A stretch of 64,000 nucleotides of DNA, taken from Candidatus Eisenbacteria bacterium. Lineage in GTDB: Bacteria > Eisenbacteria > RBG-16-71-46. Below, in pieces: positions 61,600 through 64,000 of this stretch. Position numbers and translations under genes: made by a program. The first letter of the stretch is position 1; every line of letters starts with the position of its first letter. Below the pieces are notes generated by a model that was given only the letters and a program-made list of their open reading frames with translations, did not search any database and was not told where the DNA came from. Location: positions 1 to 64,000 of the forward strand of contig JADLBL010000015.1 in assembly GCA_020847735.1 (NCBI GenBank), written 5' to 3'.

Positions 61600-63005
61600 C
61601 ACCGCAGCAGCGGCAGCAGCAGCGCGAGCACGCTCACGCCGGCGAGAAAGAGGAGGTACTCCTGCGCGTCGCCCGTGTGCAGGCCGCGGGCCGGAGCGCT
61701 CACGGCGCGCAGCAGCACGCCGAGCGCAGCGGCGAGGCGGCCTTCGAGCCACGTCACCGAGCGGAAGACGGACAGCGCGAAGTCGCGCGCGCCCGCGCCC
61801 GCCGTGACCGGCGCGGCGGCCCCCGGCGGCGGCGGCGCGGCGGCGCGCGCGCGCGGCCAGGCCGCGAGCACGGGCGGCAGCAGCGCGATCAGCGCGCCGG
61901 GAAAGCTCGCCTCGAAGCCCGCCCACCAGGCCAGCAGCAGAGCCAGCGGTCCGAGCGCCAGCGTCGCGAGCGCGCCGAGCAGGCCGAGCAGCCGGCCCGC
62001 GTCGAGTCGCGGCACGGTGCGCCGCTCGGGAACCTCGACCACGCGACGCAGCGACAGCGCCGAGGCGAGGAAGACGGGCGCCGCCAGCACGACGAACTCG
62101 ACCGGCCGGAACGTGCGGCCGGCGAATCCGACGCCGACGAGCAACGGCCACGCGAGCGCCGCGCCCGCCGTCCAGCCCGCCAGGCGCCACAGTCGCGCGA
62201 GCGCCTGGCCGCGACGCGCGGCGGATCCGCGCAGCTCGGCGGCGAGCGCCATCAGCCGGCCGCCGGCGGCGGCGAACCAGAGCAGGAACGCGACCTCGCC
62301 CGGAACGACGTCGAACGCCACCAGCAGTCCCGCGAGCGCCGAATCGAAGACGGCGAGCCAGCGCAGCGACGCCGTCCAGGTGCGGCGCGCGTAGGCGCGC
62401 AGCACCGCGAGGCCGGCCGCCAGCACCAGCGCGATTCCCGCCACCTCGCGCATGAGCGGCGCGTGCGACCAGGCCGCGTCCTGCCGCCACAGCACGAGGA
62501 AGCCCGCGGCGGGCAGCATCGCGGGCAGCCACGAGCCCACCGCGGGCAGCGGGCCGGTAAGGTCCGGGTAGGCGCGCGAGGCGGGGCTCGCGGCCAGCAG
62601 TTCGAGCCCCGCCCACAGCACCGCGAGCGCCTGCAGCGCACGCAGCGTGCGCAGCGGATCGCGCTCGTCGGGCGCGATCGCGCGCACGAGCCGGGGCACG
62701 CCGCTCTCGCCGGCGGGAACGCGCGCGGGCGGCGGCGAGGCGGGCAGCGCCAGCGCGAGCGCGGCGGCGAGCCACAGCGCCATGGCCGGACGTCGCAGCC
62801 ACGCCCAGCGCGCGAGCTGTTCGTGCCGGTCCGGCGCGGTGCGGGCCCACAGCCAGAACGCCAGCGCGACGGCCTCGACGCCGAGCGCCGCCGCGATCAG
62901 GCCCGGCACCGCCAGCAGCGCGACCCCCGCCGCCGAGGCGAGCAGCCCGGCCAGCGTCGCGCGCCGGGTGACGTTCCGGTCGTCGAACAGGCTCGCGAAG
63001 ATCAC
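61599..63005 (-). CDS. NuoL/HyfB-like membrane protein, divergent
   Basis: 468 residues, about thirteen hydrophobic segments. The clearest family signal is at the C terminus, SVFRSVTWLEGRLAAALGVL followed by GLHTGDAQEYLLFLAGVSVL, which matches the end of NuoL/hydrogenase-4 B-type subunits. The central antiporter core is poorly conserved, with no obvious KRLLAYST-type helix. GTG 63005 has AGGGG seven bases upstream. It shares a base with the NuoN-like start and lies 9 bases after the HyfE-like gene. Confidence 0.6.
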   Translation of the reverse strand: MIFASLFDDRNVTRRATLAGLLASAAGVALLAVPGLIAAALGVEAVALAFWLWARTAPDRHEQLARWAWLRRPAMALWLAAALALALPASPPPARVPAGESGVPRLVRAIAPDERDPLRTLRALQALAVLWAGLELLAASPASRAYPDLTGPLPAVGSWLPAMLPAAGFLVLWRQDAAWSHAPLMREVAGIALVLAAGLAVLRAYARRTWTASLRWLAVFDSALAGLLVAFDVVPGEVAFLLWFAAAGGRLMALAAELRGSAARRGQALARLWRLAGWTAGAALAWPLLVGVGFAGRTFRPVEFVVLAAPVFLASALSLRRVVEVPERRTVPRLDAGRLLGLLGALATLALGPLALLLAWWAGFEASFPGALIALLPPVLAAWPRARAAAPPPPGAAAPVTAGAGARDFALSVFRSVTWLEGRLAAALGVLLRAVSAPARGLHTGDAQEYLLFLAGVSVLALLLPLLR

Positions 63006-63014
63006 GGCACGCCC

Positions 63015-63671
63015 CTAATCGTGCAGCTCGTGCGCGTCGCCGACGTACGGCGAGCGGGCGAAGCGCTCGCGCGAGATCGCGATGCGGTGGGCGAGCGCCA
63101 TGGCCACCAGCGTCGCGGCCAGCGCGCCGCCGGCCGGAGCGCCCGCATGCAGCGCGTCCAGCGAGCGCGCGGCCGCGGCGAGCAGCTCGAGCCCGAGTCC
63201 GAGCGCCGCGAACGCCGCCAGTGCCCGGCGCAGGTGCCGGCGCAGCATCAGGTGCAGCAGGCCGAAGCTGACGAGCAGCGCGCCGAGCGAGGTGAGCCGT
63301 GCGTCGGCGGGCGCCAGCGCCTGACGCGAGGCGCCCGCGAGCAGCAGCAGCGCGATCGCGAGCCCGAGCACGAGCGCCAGCAGGCCCGACTCGATCGAGC
63401 CGCGCGTCGGAGCGCGCGATCCCGCGCCGGGCTCGTCGGCCGCCCCGGCGCGCCAGGCGACGAGCAGCCACAGCATCGGCCAGCCGACGCGCACCCACGC
63501 CGGCGCCGGGAGCTCCGCGAGCAGCGCGGCGGCGACCGCCACGGCGAGCGCCGCTCCGCGGGCGATCGTGCGTCCGGGCAGCAGCGCCGCGACGAGGACC
63601 GCGGCGGGAATTCCGAGCAGCCGCAGCAGGTCGAGCGTGCCGAGCGAAGTCCAGGCGGCCAGCAGGTGCAT
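63015..63671 (-). CDS. NuoK/HyfE-like small membrane subunit
   Basis: 218 residues, six to seven hydrophobic segments. The C-terminal part (LGALLVSFGLLHLMLRRHLR, ALAAFAALGLGLELLAAAAR) resembles hydrogenase-4 component E and NuoK, including a membrane Glu in LGLELLAAA where NuoK has its conserved glutamate. First of the three membrane-subunit genes; 61 bases after the ptsN-like stop. No hydrophilic (Fe-S or flavin) subunit is in the window. Confidence 0.6.
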   Translation of the reverse strand: MHLLAAWTSLGTLDLLRLLGIPAAVLVAALLPGRTIARGAALAVAVAAALLAELPAPAWVRVGWPMLWLLVAWRAGAADEPGAGSRAPTRGSIESGLLALVLGLAIALLLLAGASRQALAPADARLTSLGALLVSFGLLHLMLRRHLRRALAAFAALGLGLELLAAAARSLDALHAGAPAGGALAATLVAMALAHRIAISRERFARSPYVGDAHELHD

Positions 63672-63732
63672 GAGGCTTCCCCTGCGCGGAGGGTCCGGCC
63701 CGCGGCGGGCGCGGACGGCGGACCGGATCGGC

Positions 63733-64000
63733 TTACTGCGGGATGTGCACGGACTCCGCCGCCTTGAGCGCGGCGAGGAACGCCTCGGGGCTTCCCGCCT
63801 CGCGCAGGGCCCGGCGCACCGACTCCTCCTTGAGCAGGCGCGAAATGTTCGCGAGCACCTTGACGTGCACCGCGCCGCCGCTCTCGGGGGCGACCAGCAG
63901 GATGAACAGCGTCGCCGGCTCGCCGTCCACCGACTCGAAGTCCACGCCGCCGGCCGAGACGCCGCACGCGGCGACGAGCCGGTCCACCAGCCGCGCCTTG
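63733..64000 (-). CDS. PTS EIIA / PtsN-like protein (N-terminal part beyond window edge)
   Basis: The last ~89 codons are visible; the gene continues off the right edge. DGEPATLFILLVAPESGG, AVHVKVLANISRLLKEESVR and EAFLAALKAAES match the C-terminal half of fructose-type EIIA domains (PtsN/EIIA-Ntr). The phosphorylatable histidine would be in the missing part. Ends TAA. Likely regulatory phosphotransfer rather than sugar import, by analogy with PtsN. Confidence 0.8.
   Translation of the reverse strand, partial: KARLVDRLVAACGVSAGGVDFESVDGEPATLFILLVAPESGGAVHVKVLANISRLLKEESVRRALREAGSPEAFLAALKAAESVHIPQ

Overview
The window is a very GC-rich (about 70% by eye) bacterial chromosome segment with dense gene packing, many GTG starts and frequent 4-base stop/start overlaps. 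Two very large secreted proteins end in a FlgD-like C-terminal sorting domain (…FPNPFRGTTSLRL…; …APNPSRDGFTIGW…). That feature, with the GEVED, putative-Ig and dockerin-like domains, points to an uncultured lineage such as Candidatus Eisenbacteria or a nearby FCB-type phylum. This placement is inference; no rRNA is present. I see no IS element, CRISPR array, prophage or plasmid gene.

Layout. 1-3.5 kb: mgtE (cut by the edge), an Lrp regulator coupled to an EamA exporter, and pyrR. 3.7-19.2 kb: a minus-strand housekeeping row, phoH - pgpH-type HD hydrolase - ybeY - DUF502 - recO - glyQ - glyS. It is interrupted by two plus-strand insertions, a 4.1-kb cohesin/dockerin-like surface protein and a tandem pair of LuxR-type regulators. 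19.5-37.1 kb: acyl-CoA metabolism on the minus strand. A split biotin carboxylase/BCCP pair, an enoyl-CoA hydratase and a methylcrotonyl-CoA-type carboxyltransferase flank a complete-looking class I (ATP-dependent) benzoyl-CoA reductase operon. That operon runs tetR - had - oah - SDR - dch - bcrC - bcrB - bcrA - bcrD - small CxxC protein. A triple-GEVED surface protein lies between bcr and the hydratase.

37-49 kb: DinB and methyltransferase genes; a secreted YHS-like gene interrupted by one in-frame TGA; an ECF sigma/anti-sigma/DUF4097 envelope module; a winged-helix regulator with a membrane partner; and a GH63 glucosidase beside a glucose-1-dehydrogenase. 49-52.9 kb: vanZ-hisS-aspS and tRNA-Lys(CTT) with its own promoter. 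53-60.3 kb: an aldehyde dehydrogenase, a small secreted protein, a TonB-dependent receptor and a heme-type HmuTUV ABC importer. 60.4-64 kb: three complex I/hydrogenase-4-like membrane subunits, two of which appear to lack key ion-translocating residues, and the 3' part of a PTS EIIA (ptsN-like) gene.

How they work together. The benzoyl-CoA operon would reduce benzoyl-CoA to a dienoyl-CoA (BcrABCD), hydrate it (Dch), oxidise it (Had) and open the ring (Oah) to a pimelyl-CoA-level product, under a TetR repressor with a clear palindromic operator. The carboxylase subunits and hydratase fit leucine or terpenoid acyl-CoA breakdown. The TonB receptor and HmuTUV form an outer-to-inner-membrane heme route. 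GH63 plus glucose dehydrogenase suggests release and oxidation of glucose. The ECF/anti-sigma/DUF4097 set looks like an envelope-stress module.
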